64,000 nucleotides of DNA, taken from Lacticaseibacillus absianus (lineage in GTDB: Bacteria; Bacillota; Bacilli; Lactobacillales; Lactobacillaceae). Positions 1 to 8,159 of the stretch are shown in pieces; position 1 is the first letter of the stretch, and every line of letters starts with the position of its first letter. Under the pieces are notes generated by a model. The model worked only from the letters and a program-made list of their open reading frames with translations. It ran no database searches and was not told the origin of the DNA. Location of the stretch: the NCBI RefSeq assembly GCF_013407595.1, contig NZ_JABEKX010000003.1:124001-188000 (forward strand). Direction: 5' to 3'. The translations under genes and the position numbers were made by a program.

Positions 1-1
1 C

Positions 2-313
2 ATTTCGGAGCCGGTGGCGGCCAGCGCCAGCGGCGTGATCGTCAGTTTTGCCTACGACATTCTCGTCGAGCGGGCGATGAAGGACACGGCACTGATGACC
101 GAGCTACAAAGCGGGCTGGCGCGGCTGCGCGGCGACAAGCTGACCATTGTGCTCGTCCAGCAGGATGAATGGCCGAAGGTGCGCAAGACCTACCTCGCAG
201 AGATGGGCGCGCCGCAGACACCCAAGCCGGCCGAGCCGACCGAATCACCGGTGGTCAAGACCATCACGGATATGTTCGGCGACGAAGAAAATATCACGAT
301 CAAAAACGACTAG
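2..313 (+). CDS. dnaX: DNA polymerase III subunit gamma/tau, C-terminal end (partial)
   Basis: Only the last 103 codons are present, open from the left edge and ending in TAG. The visible part is the C-terminal region of DnaX: a small alpha/beta segment (LTIVLVQQDEWPKVRKTYL) followed by a Pro/Glu-rich, acidic tail. The clamp-loader ATPase domain lies outside the window, so the call rests on context. The gene sits 18 bp before ybaB, followed by recR, which is the conserved dnaX-ybaB-recR order of Firmicutes. In the cell DnaX is the clamp-loader motor that places the beta clamp on primed DNA. HolB, another clamp-loader subunit, is encoded further down the same cluster. Confidence 0.85.
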   Translation: MSEPVAASASGVIVSFAYDILVERAMKDTALMTELQSGLARLRGDKLTIVLVQQDEWPKVRKTYLAEMGAPQTPKPAEPTESPVVKTITDMFGDEENITIKND

Positions 314-331
314 AAGAAAGAGGAATCGATT

Positions 332-640
332 ATGCGTGGAATGGGCAATATGCAGGGTATGATGAAGCAGATGAAGAAGCTTCAAAAAGAAATGACGGAC
401 GCGCAAGATGAGCTGAACAGCACGACCTTCAGCGCCAGCTCCGCCAGCGATATGGTCACCGTGACCTTCACCGGCGACAAGAAGATGCAAGACATCGCGA
501 TCAAGCCGGAAGCCATCGACCCAGACGATCCGGATATGCTTCAAGACCTCGTGCTCGAAGCGGTCAACGCGGCGCTGGCCCAAGTCGACACCGCGACCCA
601 GGCCAAGATGGGCAAGTACACCCGCGGGTTGGGAATGTAA
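332..640 (+). CDS. ybaB: YbaB/EbfC family nucleoid-associated protein
   Basis: This is a 102-residue protein of the small DNA-binding YbaB/EbfC family, whose members bind DNA as dimers and may affect nucleoid structure or recombination. The N-terminus is rich in Met, Gly and Gln ([20 protein letters not shown]) and is followed by the acidic family core with the [20 protein letters not shown] segment. The length is typical. AGAAAGAGG lies upstream of the ATG. It lies between dnaX and recR as in most Firmicutes. Here, however, 320 bp of repeat DNA separates it from recR, which is unusual for this cluster. Confidence 0.93.
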   Translation: MRGMGNMQGMMKQMKKLQKEMTDAQDELNSTTFSASSASDMVTVTFTGDKKMQDIAIKPEAIDPDDPDMLQDLVLEAVNAALAQVDTATQAKMGKYTRGLGM

Positions 641-665
641 CTAGACCAGAGCGCCGGTTCGCGTA

Positions 666-915
666 CTTAGCGGGGCGAGTAGCCTAGCGCAAGCATTTAG
701 ACCCCGAATTTGGGTCTGAGTGCTTGCGCGTCGCTAGTCATCCCCGCGCTGCGGACGGGCGCTCGATGATCCAGAGCGGAGGACTCGCGGGCTTAGCGGG
801 ACGACTAACCAAGATAAGCGCGTTGCGCCCTGCACTTGGGCGCGACGTGCTTATCGTAGTTAGACGCGCCCGCGTTGCGAGCACGCAGCTCGACGACCAG
901 CAGGGTTCCCCGCGC
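666..915. repeat. Two tandem diverged copies of a hairpin repeat between ybaB and recR
   Basis: Two modules of about 126 bp start at 666 and 792, each with CTTAGCGGG followed by CGAnTA. Each holds a strong hairpin: about 687-727 (GCGCAAGC... with arms around CGAATTT) and 813-855 (GATAAGC... with arms around TGCACTT). The two stems differ in sequence, but each is self-complementary. After the hairpin both modules continue with a related GCGC/TGCGGACG/CTCGA stretch. The segment at 771-800 recurs in inverse orientation at 27567-27596. This is an intergenic palindromic repeat family, different from the 210-bp family elsewhere in the window. No gene is seen in 641-959. Confidence 0.7.
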
Positions 916-959
916 GTCGCGTGTCCCACCCATTTTCAGACCCATTCAGGAGGCCCCAC

Positions 960-1559
960 ATGCAATACCCAGATCCGATCGCCAAGCTGATCGACAGCTA
1001 CATGAAGCTGCCGGGGATCGGCAGCAAGACTGCCACACGGCTGGCGTTTTTTACCATCGACATGAACAAGGACGACGTGGACGGGTTCGCCAAGAGCCTG
1101 ATCGCCGCCAAAAACGACCTGCACTACTGCACGGTGTGCGGGAACATCACCGACGAGGACCCGTGCGAGATCTGCCGCGACACCGGGCGCGATCAGAGCA
1201 CGATCCTGGTGGTCGAGCAGGCCAAAGACGTGATGAGTATCGATCGCACCGGCGAGTACCGGGGGCTGTACCACGTGCTCCACGGCGTGTTGAGCCCGAT
1301 CGAAGGCCGCGGACCGGAAGACCTCAACATTGAGAGCCTGATCCGTCGGTTGCAACAAAACGAGGCGGTCAAGGAGATCATCGTGGCGACCAATGCGACG
1401 CCAGAAGGGGAAGCGACCGCGCAGTACCTTGCGCGGCTGATCAAGCCGGCGCGGATCAAGGTGACCCGGCTGGCGCATGGGTTGGCGGTCGGCTCGGATA
1501 TCGAGTACGCCGACGAGATGACGCTCCTCAAGGCGGTCGAAGGCCGCACCGAGATCTGA
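960..1559 (+). CDS. recR: Recombination mediator protein RecR
   Basis: A 199-residue RecR. It has the N-terminal helix-hairpin-helix region ([15 protein letters not shown]), a four-cysteine zinc finger (CTVCG...CEICRD) and a C-terminal Toprim domain with the VVEQAKD and [11 protein letters not shown] segments. RecR works with RecO and RecF to load RecA on gapped DNA during recombinational repair. I chose the ATG at 960 because AGGAGG lies 7 bases upstream and the product then has normal family length. A longer in-frame start at 921 would add 13 residues inside the repeat-derived spacer and has no ribosome site. The neighbours ybaB and yaaL are the usual ones. Confidence 0.96.
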   Translation: MQYPDPIAKLIDSYMKLPGIGSKTATRLAFFTIDMNKDDVDGFAKSLIAAKNDLHYCTVCGNITDEDPCEICRDTGRDQSTILVVEQAKDVMSIDRTGEYRGLYHVLHGVLSPIEGRGPEDLNIESLIRRLQQNEAVKEIIVATNATPEGEATAQYLARLIKPARIKVTRLAHGLAVGSDIEYADEMTLLKAVEGRTEI

Positions 1560-1578
1560 TGAAAGGCGGGCGAACGAG

Positions 1579-1860
1579 ATGTTTGGGCACAAACGACCGG
1601 ATGTGAAGCAGACGGCTGACCGGGAATTGATGATCAGCGTGGGCCGGGTGCGCGACCGCATGGCGGCGCAACGTAAGCTCGTCGCGACGTTCCGCGAGGT
1701 CGATCCAGCGACCCGCGCGCAGGTCAACCTGCAGGAGGGGCTCTTCGACTTCCTGCACCGCGAGGCCCGCACCCGCAAGGTCTCGGGGCAGCTCGTGGCC
1801 GAGATGGCCGCGCAGCAGCTTCAGGCGGATAATCTGAACTGGCAAAACGGCAAACGCTGA
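1579..1860 (+). CDS. yaaL: YaaL family protein (DUF2508)
   Basis: A 93-residue, charged, mostly helical cytosolic protein that follows recR by 19 bp. Position, size and the pattern of Arg/Lys-rich helices (LMISVGRVRDRM, FDFLHREA) match the YaaL/DUF2508 family found directly after recR in Bacilli. The family has no firm biochemical role. In Bacillus the equivalent gene is followed by bofA; here the next genes are tmk and darA, as in lactobacilli. It is probably co-transcribed with recR and ends just before a terminator at 1890. Confidence 0.85.
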   Translation: MFGHKRPDVKQTADRELMISVGRVRDRMAAQRKLVATFREVDPATRAQVNLQEGLFDFLHREARTRKVSGQLVAEMAAQQLQADNLNWQNGKR

Positions 1861-1889
1861 GCGGCCGAGTGTGTAGGCGCTCGGCGACG

Positions 1890-1917
1890 GGTCACCGGGC
1901 GATCGGTGGCCTTTTTT
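1890..1917 (+). terminator. Rho-independent terminator after yaaL
   Basis: GGTCACCG pairs with CGGTGGCC around a six-base loop and is followed by six T. It ends the dnaX-recR-yaaL transcription unit 30 bp after the yaaL stop. Confidence 0.75.
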
Positions 1918-1973
1918 GGGCCGGTGCCCCGAGCACGGCGCCGGCGGATTTTTCTCGCCCAATTTGGCGGTGC

Positions 1974-1997
1974 CCGGGGTGCAATCACCCGGTTTTT
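1974..1997 (+). terminator. Second terminator-like hairpin before tmk
   Basis: CCGGGGTG-CAAT-CACCCGG followed by five T lies about 40 bp before the tmk start. It may be a second terminator or a leader hairpin. The bases after it (TACACTATAAG) include a possible -10 for tmk. Confidence 0.45.
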
Positions 1998-2037
1998 CAA
2001 GTACACTATAAGTATTGACGAGAAAGAAGGCAGACGG

Positions 2038-2691
2038 TTGGCAGGCACATTCATCACGTTCGAAGGCCCGGATGGCGCGGGCAAAACCAGCGTCTTAGCA
2101 GCGCTGATCCCGCAGCTCGCCGCACACCTGACGCGGCCGGTCCGGCTGACGCGGGAGCCCGGCGGGGCGCAGCTCTCGGAGAAGATCCGGGAGCTGATCC
2201 TCGATCCGGCGAACACAGCGATGGATGCGCGCACCGAGGCGCTGCTCTACGCGGCGTCGCGCCGGCAGCATCTGGTCGAGGTGATCGAGCCGGCCCTTGA
2301 GGCGGGTGACGTGGTGGTCTGCGATCGATTCGTCGATAGCTCGGTCGCCTATCAAGGCGCTGGGCGGCAGATCGGTGAGGCGGCGGTGTTGGCGATGAAC
2401 CAGTTCGCCACCGGTGGCCGCACCCCGGATCTGACCATCTACTTGGACGTGCCGAGCGCGGTCGGGCTGGCGCGCATTCAGGCGCACCGATCCGACCGTC
2501 AGTACGACCGGCTCGACCAGGAGTCGCAGGCGTTCCACGAACGCGTGCGGGCAGCCTACCTGCGCCTGGCCGAGCAAGATCCCGCCCGCATTCGGACGAT
2601 CGACGCCACGCAGCCGATGGCCGAAGTTGTCGCGGCGTGCCTGGCGGCGCTCCATGTCTACTTGGCCGACGACTGGCAGGCGAACGCCTAA
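2038..2691 (+). CDS. tmk: Thymidylate kinase
   Basis: A 217-residue thymidylate kinase that phosphorylates dTMP to dTDP for DNA synthesis. The P-loop FEGPDGAGKTS is near the N-terminus, the DR motif is in VVCDRFVDSSVAYQGAGR, and a lid segment (RSDRQYDRL) follows. The open frame extends upstream to 1906, but the TTG at 2038 gives the family length and is preceded at 7 bases by GAAAGAAGG. The N-terminus then reads LAGTFITFEGPDG, close to other Tmk proteins. It heads the tmk-darA-holB-yabA-rsmI cluster. Confidence 0.95.
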   Translation: MAGTFITFEGPDGAGKTSVLAALIPQLAAHLTRPVRLTREPGGAQLSEKIRELILDPANTAMDARTEALLYAASRRQHLVEVIEPALEAGDVVVCDRFVDSSVAYQGAGRQIGEAAVLAMNQFATGGRTPDLTIYLDVPSAVGLARIQAHRSDRQYDRLDQESQAFHERVRAAYLRLAEQDPARIRTIDATQPMAEVVAACLAALHVYLADDWQANA

Positions 2692-2736
2692 AGGCCGGCC
2701 TGTCACGTTCTTATCACGCAAAGGGAGGTTTTTCAT

Positions 2737-3066
2737 ATGAAGTTGATCCTAGCGATCGTTCAAGACAAGGACAGCAACCTGCTGTCCTCCGAGTTCATCG
2801 ATGCCAATATCCGCGCCACGAAGCTCTCGACTACTGGGGGCTTCCTGAAGTCTGGGAACACGACGTTCATCATCGGGATCGACGATGAACGCGTGCCGGA
2901 AGTGCTGCAGATCATCAAGGAGACAGCGCAGACCCGTGAGCAATTCATGACGCCGCCGGTCAACTTGGACTCGACGAGCGACTCGACGATGGCCTACCCG
3001 ATCGAGGTGCAAGTCGGCGGGGCGACGGTCTTCGTGCTGCCGGTCGATCAGTTCCTGCACTTCTGA
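2737..3066 (+). CDS. darA: Cyclic-di-AMP receptor DarA/PstA (YaaQ)
   Basis: A 109-residue PII-like protein of the YaaQ/DarA/PstA family, which forms trimers and binds cyclic di-AMP. The start MKLILAIVQDKDSNLL, the loop with TTGGFLKSGNTTFIIG and the C-terminal GGATVFVLPVDQF are characteristic. The receptor's output is not settled in any species. GGGAGG is 9 bases before the ATG. The gene lies in its usual place between tmk and holB and overlaps holB by one base. A KimA-type potassium importer, a known c-di-AMP target in Bacillus, is encoded 50 kb away in the same window. Confidence 0.94.
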   Translation: MKLILAIVQDKDSNLLSSEFIDANIRATKLSTTGGFLKSGNTTFIIGIDDERVPEVLQIIKETAQTREQFMTPPVNLDSTSDSTMAYPIEVQVGGATVFVLPVDQFLHF

Positions 3067-4034
3067 TGCCTGAGATCGCAGCGCTTCAGCCCCAGCTGGT
3101 CCAGCAGTTCAGCCAGATCGTGGCGAACCAGCGGCTGAGTCAGGCCTATATTTTCAACGGCCCCAGCGGCACCGGCAAGGCGCAGCTGGCCGAGTGGCTC
3201 GCCATGCGGCTGTTTTGCACCAACGTGCAGGCCGGCCAGCCCTGCGGCGAGTGTCCGGAGTGCCAGCGCGTGCGCGGCGGTAACCATCCAGACGTGGTGT
3301 GGCTGACGAGCGACGCGAAGAGCATCAAGGTGGACGACATCCGCGCGCTGAAGGCGGAGATGAGCAAAAGCGGGGTGGAAGGCACCCAGCGCGTGTTCAT
3401 CGTGACCGATGCGGATAAGCTGACCGCCGGCGCGGCCAACAGCCTGCTGAAGTTCTACGAGGAGCCGGTGCCGGGGATGACGATCATCCTGACGACGACC
3501 GCCAAGAATCAGCTGCTGCCGACGATCCTGTCGCGCGCGCAGGTGATCAACTTCCCGGCGCCGGCGCGCGCGCAAGTACAAGTCGAGCTCGAGGCCGCCG
3601 GGGTCGAGCCGCGGTTGGCGGCGGTGGCGGCGCATCTGACGGTCGACGTGACCGCCGGGGTCGCGATGGCTGAAGACGAGCGCTTCGCCGCCCGGTTGAA
3701 GGCCGTGCTGACGCTGGTGGGCAAGCTGACGCAGGGCGACGCGGAGGCCTTCGTGCTGGTACAGACCACACTGGTCCCGCTGGCCAAAACACTGCCGGAG
3801 CAGCAGCAGCTCCTGGCGATGCTGGCGCTGGCTTACGCCGACGCGCTCAACGCGCATTACCAGGTGCCGCTGCCCGGTGCCTTCGGGGATGATGCGACGA
3901 TCGCTGCGCTGGCCGGCCGGGCCAGCCGGCAGCTGAGCGACGGGCTGGCGCACATCTTGGCCACCCAGATCCGCCTCGGGCAGAACGTGACGTTCCAGTC
4001 CGCCCTTGAGGCGCTGGTACTACAGCTATTATGA
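3066..4034 (+). CDS. holB: DNA polymerase III subunit delta' (HolB)
   Basis: A 322-residue clamp-loader subunit. It has a P-loop-like segment (FNGPSGTGKAQLAEWLA), a cysteine cluster (CTN...CGECPECQRV) of the zinc-binding type, and the AAA+ region with AANSLLKFYEEP and LPTILSRAQ (sensor-1 SRxQ). HolB joins DnaX and HolA in the clamp loader. The ATG overlaps the darA stop (TGATG), suggesting coupled translation. Like many delta' proteins it keeps the fold although the ATPase site may not be active. The cluster order downstream (yabA, rsmI) is conserved. Confidence 0.93.
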   Translation: MPEIAALQPQLVQQFSQIVANQRLSQAYIFNGPSGTGKAQLAEWLAMRLFCTNVQAGQPCGECPECQRVRGGNHPDVVWLTSDAKSIKVDDIRALKAEMSKSGVEGTQRVFIVTDADKLTAGAANSLLKFYEEPVPGMTIILTTTAKNQLLPTILSRAQVINFPAPARAQVQVELEAAGVEPRLAAVAAHLTVDVTAGVAMAEDERFAARLKAVLTLVGKLTQGDAEAFVLVQTTLVPLAKTLPEQQQLLAMLALAYADALNAHYQVPLPGAFGDDATIAALAGRASRQLSDGLAHILATQIRLGQNVTFQSALEALVLQLL

Positions 4035-4109
4035 TCGAACGATCGATGGCCGGACCCTTAGCGTTCGGCCATTTCGCAAGGCGGCGGTGACGTCGCGGTG
4101 GGAGGTACC

Positions 4110-4448
4110 ATGGAGAAAAAAGAACTCTATGACGGTTTTGTCGCGCTGGAGCAGGAGACGCAAGCGATCCTGACCCAGCTCAAGGCGCTGAAAGAGGACA
4201 TGGGCGGCGTGCTCGAGAAGAACGCAGAGCTGGAGATCGAGAATCGCCACCTGCGTGAGCACCTGCAGGAGCTGCAGAAGACGGCGGACCACAAGTCCAC
4301 CGGTGCGGCTGAGCTGTCCAAGTCCAAGCTCAACTTGGAGAACCTGTACGAGGAAGGCTTCCACGTCTGCCCGTACATGTACGGCCAGCGCCGCATCGAC
4401 GACGAGCCCTGCGCCTTTTGCCTCGACATCATCTACGGTGAGCACTGA
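4110..4448 (+). CDS. yabA: Replication initiation control protein YabA
   Basis: A 112-residue YabA. The N-terminal half is a coiled coil (residues about 3-65, rich in Leu, Glu and Lys). The C-terminal zinc domain shows FHVC...CAFCLDI, i.e. a His/Cys plus CxxC arrangement. YabA bridges DnaA and the beta clamp DnaN and restrains new rounds of initiation. I chose ATG 4110 over the GTG at 4098 because GGAGGT sits at 4101-4106. The stop overlaps the rsmI start (TGATG). A cluster of DnaA-box-like sites is present at about 50.2 kb in this window. Confidence 0.94.
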   Translation: MEKKELYDGFVALEQETQAILTQLKALKEDMGGVLEKNAELEIENRHLREHLQELQKTADHKSTGAAELSKSKLNLENLYEEGFHVCPYMYGQRRIDDEPCAFCLDIIYGEH

Positions 4449-5326
4449 TGTGGACACAACAAAAAAGCTTCGCCCCGCATGACACCGGGACGCTCTACCT
4501 CGTGCCGACCCCGATCGGCAACCTCGCCGACATGACCTTCCGCGCCGTTGAGACGCTGCGCAGCGTCGACCTGATCGCCGCAGAGGACACACGCAACACG
4601 CAGAAGCTCCTGAACCACTTTGAGATCGCGACCAAGCAGATCAGCTTTCACGAGCACAACACGCAGGCCCGCATCCCTGAATTACTGGCGAAGTTGCAGG
4701 CCGGCGCGTCGATCGCGCAGGTCTCAGACGCCGGGATGCCGTCGATCTCCGACCCGGGCAAGGAGCTGGTCGCGGCCGCGGTGACCGCCGGCATTCCGGT
4801 GGTGCCGCTGCCGGGCGCCAACGCCGCGACGACCGCGCTGATCGCCTCGGGGCTCGCTCCGCAACCGTTCATGTTCTACGGCTTCTTACCGCGCAAGGCC
4901 AGCGAGCAGCGCGCCGCCCTTGAAGCGCTCGCCGACCAGGAACAGACCATCCTGTTCTACGAATCGCCGTACCGCCTGGCCAAGACCCTGACGGCGATGG
5001 CCGAGGCGTTCGGCCCCGAGCGGCAAGCGGTGCTGGCGCGCGAGCTGACCAAGAAGTTCGAAGAGTTCGACCGCGGGTCCCTGGCTGAGCTGGCCACCTG
5101 GGCCGCCGAGAACGCCCGCGGCGAGTTTGTTGTGATGGTCGCCCCGGCCGCCCCGCAGGCGCCGGTGCGCAGCACAGTGCCGCTGGCCGATCAAGTGGCT
5201 GCGCGCGTGGCGACCGGCGAGAAGCCGACCGCCGCGATCAAGGCGGTCGCGAAGGCCAACGGGCTGAAGAAGCAGGATGTGTACAACGCCTACCATGGCT
5301 TGGAGGAGGAAGACCGTGATCTATGA
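4448..5326 (+). CDS. rsmI: 16S rRNA (cytidine(1402)-2'-O)-methyltransferase RsmI
   Basis: A 292-residue RsmI of the tetrapyrrole methylase fold, which 2'-O-methylates C1402 of 16S rRNA using SAM. Visible motifs are LYLVPTPIGNLADMT near the N-terminus, AAEDTRNTQKLL, SDAGMPSISDPG and the PLPGANAATTALIASG segment. The end is an HTH-like tail (KKQDVYNAYHGL). It overlaps yabA by one base and the thioesterase gene by 11 bases, so all three are likely one operon. Confidence 0.96.
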   Translation: MWTQQKSFAPHDTGTLYLVPTPIGNLADMTFRAVETLRSVDLIAAEDTRNTQKLLNHFEIATKQISFHEHNTQARIPELLAKLQAGASIAQVSDAGMPSISDPGKELVAAAVTAGIPVVPLPGANAATTALIASGLAPQPFMFYGFLPRKASEQRAALEALADQEQTILFYESPYRLAKTLTAMAEAFGPERQAVLARELTKKFEEFDRGSLAELATWAAENARGEFVVMVAPAAPQAPVRSTVPLADQVAARVATGEKPTAAIKAVAKANGLKKQDVYNAYHGLEEEDRDL

Positions 5327-6038
5327 AGAACCAGCCACCGTGCCATTTTTCCTCGGGACCAAGACCGGTGCGCTGAGCCTGGCGACACTAGTCAACGTGA
5401 TGCTACTGGGATCTGAACACCAACTCGACCAGCTCGGCGCCGGGTTGGCCGCGCTGGCGCCGTACGGGGCGGGCTGGGTGATCACCCAGTACCACCTCGA
5501 CGTGGCGCGGATGCCGCGGACCGAGGAACCGCTGGTGGTGGGGACCGAGGCCAGTGCGTATAACAAGCTGATGACGTACCGCGAATACTGGGTCGACGAC
5601 GCGGCGGGTAACCGCCTCGCGACGATGTCCGGGGCGTGGGTGATGATGGACCTGACGACGCGCAAGCTGATCCCGATCATCGAGTCGTTCGCGCAGAAGG
5701 TCGAAGCGGTCCGCACCACTGCGGTGCGCCGCTATCCCCGCCTGCCGAAGCTGGCCACCTGGACGTACAGCGTCCCGTACCGCGTGCGCTACTTCGACAT
5801 CGACGGCAATGGGCACGTGAATAACGTCCACTACTTCGAGTGGATGGAAGACGCACTCGGCGCCGACTTCCTCGATCACCACCGGCTGGTGAGCATGGAC
5901 ATCAAGTACGCGCGCGAGGTCGCGTATGGCACCACGATCGACGCCGCGGTTGCGATCGACGGTCTGACCACACACCATCAGATCATGACAGACGGGGTGG
6001 TCAACGCTGAAGCGCAGCTGACGTGGCAGGCACTGTGA
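5316..6038 (+). CDS. Acyl-ACP thioesterase (FatA/FatB-like double hotdog)
   Basis: A 240-residue protein with two hotdog domains. The first carries WVITQYHLDVARMP, and the second has RYFDIDGNGHVNNVHYFEWM with the Asn/His pattern typical of acyl-ACP thioesterases. It probably hydrolyses acyl-ACP and so sets fatty-acid chain release. The GTG at 5316 follows GGAGGAGGA by 5 bases and gives MIYEEPATVPFF. The listed upstream ATG at 5277 lies well inside rsmI. A thioesterase directly after rsmI is common in lactobacilli. The gene ends 25 bp before repeat copy A. Confidence 0.88.
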   Translation: MIYEEPATVPFFLGTKTGALSLATLVNVMLLGSEHQLDQLGAGLAALAPYGAGWVITQYHLDVARMPRTEEPLVVGTEASAYNKLMTYREYWVDDAAGNRLATMSGAWVMMDLTTRKLIPIIESFAQKVEAVRTTAVRRYPRLPKLATWTYSVPYRVRYFDIDGNGHVNNVHYFEWMEDALGADFLDHHRLVSMDIKYAREVAYGTTIDAAVAIDGLTTHHQIMTDGVVNAEAQLTWQAL

Positions 6039-6062
6039 GTGTCATGACGAGACGCCGAGGGT

Positions 6063-6272
6063 GGGGCTGTGCCATAACGCGGTTTTAGCCCAGAGTATAA
6101 GAGCGATCTCCTGTAAAACCCGAACTTAGGTTTTGCAGGGGATCGCTCTTGTACGGCTTGCGCTGCCCGTTCGAACGCAGTGAGTTACAGGCAGACATGC
6201 GTTAGAAAGGGCGTTGCGTTATGGCGCGTAACGTTCTGGAATAGTCGTGCCACCAAAGGTTACGTCACAACC
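6063..6272 (+). repeat. Palindromic MITE-like element, copy A (full, 210 bp)
   Basis: The ends are GGGGCTGTGCCATAAC and, inverted, GGTTGTGACGTAAC. The centre is a long hairpin (GAGCGATC...GATCGCTC around CGAACTTA). The element starts 25 bp after the thioesterase stop, and its outer right side reads CCGCC followed by five T. No ORF of note is inside it. The rest of 6039-6381 holds only the nitroreductase promoter. Confidence 0.9.
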
Positions 6273-6316
6273 GCCTTTTTAGCTGCTTCGGCGAGGTAAA
6301 AAATCGGTGAGAACCG

Positions 6317-6345
6317 TTGTTGCGTGCTCATTCACGTGCTAGACT
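6317..6345 (+). promoter_or_regulatory. Predicted promoter of the nitroreductase gene
   Basis: TTGTTG, a 17-bp spacer and TAGACT lie 37 bp before the start codon. Confidence 0.5.
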
Positions 6346-6381
6346 GAGGCCATTCGAATCAATTCGTTATGGAGTGAGCAT

Positions 6382-7104
6382 ATGGACACACACGCATTGC
6401 AACACCGCAGCATTCGCCGGTTCAAGCCGGTGGCGATCGACTATCGCGCCCTTGAGACCGTCGCGCAGGCGACCAGTTCCAGCGAGTTTCTGCAGTCGTT
6501 CACGATGATCCGCGTCACGACCCCGCGGCTGCGGGCGGCGATCGCCGCGATCTCGGGCAGCCAAGTGCTGGCTCAGCCCAACGGCGAGCTGTTCATCTTC
6601 GTCGTCGACACCGCGCGCGCCATTCGGCTGACCGCGGCGGGGAGCGACTTGCACACGTTGACCAACTGGAACGCCTTTTTGGCGGGCGCATTCGACGCGA
6701 CGCTGGCGGCGCAGAACGTTCTGGTCAGCGCCGAGCGCGCAGGGTTGGGGGGCGTGTTGCTGGGCAGCATCCTCAACGACCCCCAGCAGATGATCGACCT
6801 GCTCCGCTTACCACGGTACACGTTCCCGCTGCTGGGTCTGATCGTCGGGGTGCCGGCGGAAGCACCGGCGGCCAAGCCGCGGCTGCCGCAGTCGCTGGTG
6901 GTGAGTGAGAATGCTTACCCTGCGCCGGATGACGCGGCGATGGCGCGCTACGATGACGTGGTGGCGGCGTATTATGCAGGGCGTGGCGATGCGGCGCGGC
7001 AGTCGAGCTTCACCAGCCTGGTGCAGCGTCATCTCGGTGCTGACCAGAAGCACCGCGACGAGATCGGCCAGATCCTGCGGCAACAGGGCTTCGTACTGGA
7101 TTGA
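6382..7104 (+). CDS. Nitroreductase family / NADPH-dependent flavin oxidoreductase
   Basis: A 240-residue protein of the NfsA/FRP type. The N-terminus HRSIRRFKP is the FMN-binding start of nitroreductases. AFDATLAAQNVLVSAERAGL and GGVLLGSILNDP match the central helix and FMN loop, and LLGLIVGVPAE is the usual end of the core fold. Such enzymes reduce quinones, nitro compounds or flavins with NAD(P)H. The physiological substrate cannot be told from sequence. The gene is monocistronic: it has its own promoter and a repeat element on either side. Confidence 0.88.
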   Translation: MDTHALQHRSIRRFKPVAIDYRALETVAQATSSSEFLQSFTMIRVTTPRLRAAIAAISGSQVLAQPNGELFIFVVDTARAIRLTAAGSDLHTLTNWNAFLAGAFDATLAAQNVLVSAERAGLGGVLLGSILNDPQQMIDLLRLPRYTFPLLGLIVGVPAEAPAAKPRLPQSLVVSENAYPAPDDAAMARYDDVVAAYYAGRGDAARQSSFTSLVQRHLGADQKHRDEIGQILRQQGFVLD

Positions 7105-7280
7105 GGCCTAGTGGAGCAGTACGAGACAAAAGGGGCCGAGACATCATCAACGGCTCACGATAGATGCACGACGACTCCAGAACAGTACGAGCCATAAAGC
7201 GACGCCCAAGCCGTATAAGCATGGCCCCGTGCAACCGGCGCTGGTCCGCGTCAAGTAGACAGGTCAAATAATTAAAGTGC

Positions 7281-8159
7281 CTATGCAGTTTTCCTTACGG
7301 CATGATTCCGATATTCCATCGGGGTCATGCCGTTTAGTGTTTCTTGGCGGCGTTCGTAGTTATACCAGTTGATTGCCGCTTCGATACTCTTCATCATCTC
7401 AAGCTCGGACAAGCAGTGCTCAAAGGCGAACCACTCAACCTTAAGATGGCTCCACAGGCTCTCCATTGGGCTATTATCGCCAGGAGTGCCCGGCCGCGAC
7501 ATGCTGTGGATAATTCCTTCACCTGCTAAGCACGTGTTGTAGGTGCGCCCGGTGTACGCGGATCCTTGGTCACTATGCGTAATTTCTGGCCTGATGCCAT
7601 TGTTGCTCTTGATGGCCAGCTTAATCGTCTTGGTGGTAAGCGCCGCGGTTTCGCTCGGTGCCACACACCAGGCGATCACGCTGTGATCATAGAGATCCTT
7701 CACGGCACTAAGCCGCAGTTTCTGTCTACCATCTTGACCGTAAGTGAGCTCGGAACAGTCGGTCACCCAGACTTTGTTGGCCGCGCTAGGGTGGAAGGCA
7801 TGCCCCGCATCGACGGTGTACAGCTTGTTGGCTAGGAGGAACTCCTTCCTCTCGGCTCTGCGATCGTGCTTCGCTACACGGATAGAGGCTCGAATCCGTC
7901 CCTGACGCATGAGCCTGCGGACACGACCGTGACTCACGTGATAGGGTGTTTCCTTATTGATATACGTCACGAGCCGTTTGACCCCGAAGACATAGTGATG
8001 CTTTTCCTCAAGGGTCACGATGTAGGCCAGAATAGCCTGATTCTCCCGTTCATGGACCGTCACCTTACGATGCGTCCACTTGTAGTACGCTGCACGCGAG
8101 ATACCCAGAAACCGGCATGTCTCACTGATGCCATAAAGCTGACCGGAGTCGGGATTCAC
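7281..8159 (-). CDS. IS3-family transposase OrfB (DDE integrase)
   Basis: A 292-codon frame counted from a GTG that overlaps the OrfA stop. The rve integrase core shows the three acidic residues: VTDCSELTY, HSDQGSAY and NSPMESLWSHLK. The frame is open well upstream in the -1 phase of orfA. The functional protein is therefore most likely an OrfAB fusion made by -1 frameshifting at the A7 run near 8231. In the fusion, OrfB begins with the YQAIQQLAQE helix before the ISRAAYYKW motif. It cuts and joins the element ends. Confidence 0.93.
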   Translation of the reverse strand: MNPDSGQLYGISETCRFLGISRAAYYKWTHRKVTVHERENQAILAYIVTLEEKHHYVFGVKRLVTYINKETPYHVSHGRVRRLMRQGRIRASIRVAKHDRRAERKEFLLANKLYTVDAGHAFHPSAANKVWVTDCSELTYGQDGRQKLRLSAVKDLYDHSVIAWCVAPSETAALTTKTIKLAIKSNNGIRPEITHSDQGSAYTGRTYNTCLAGEGIIHSMSRPGTPGDNSPMESLWSHLKVEWFAFEHCLSELEMMKSIEAAINWYNYERRQETLNGMTPMEYRNHAVRKTA

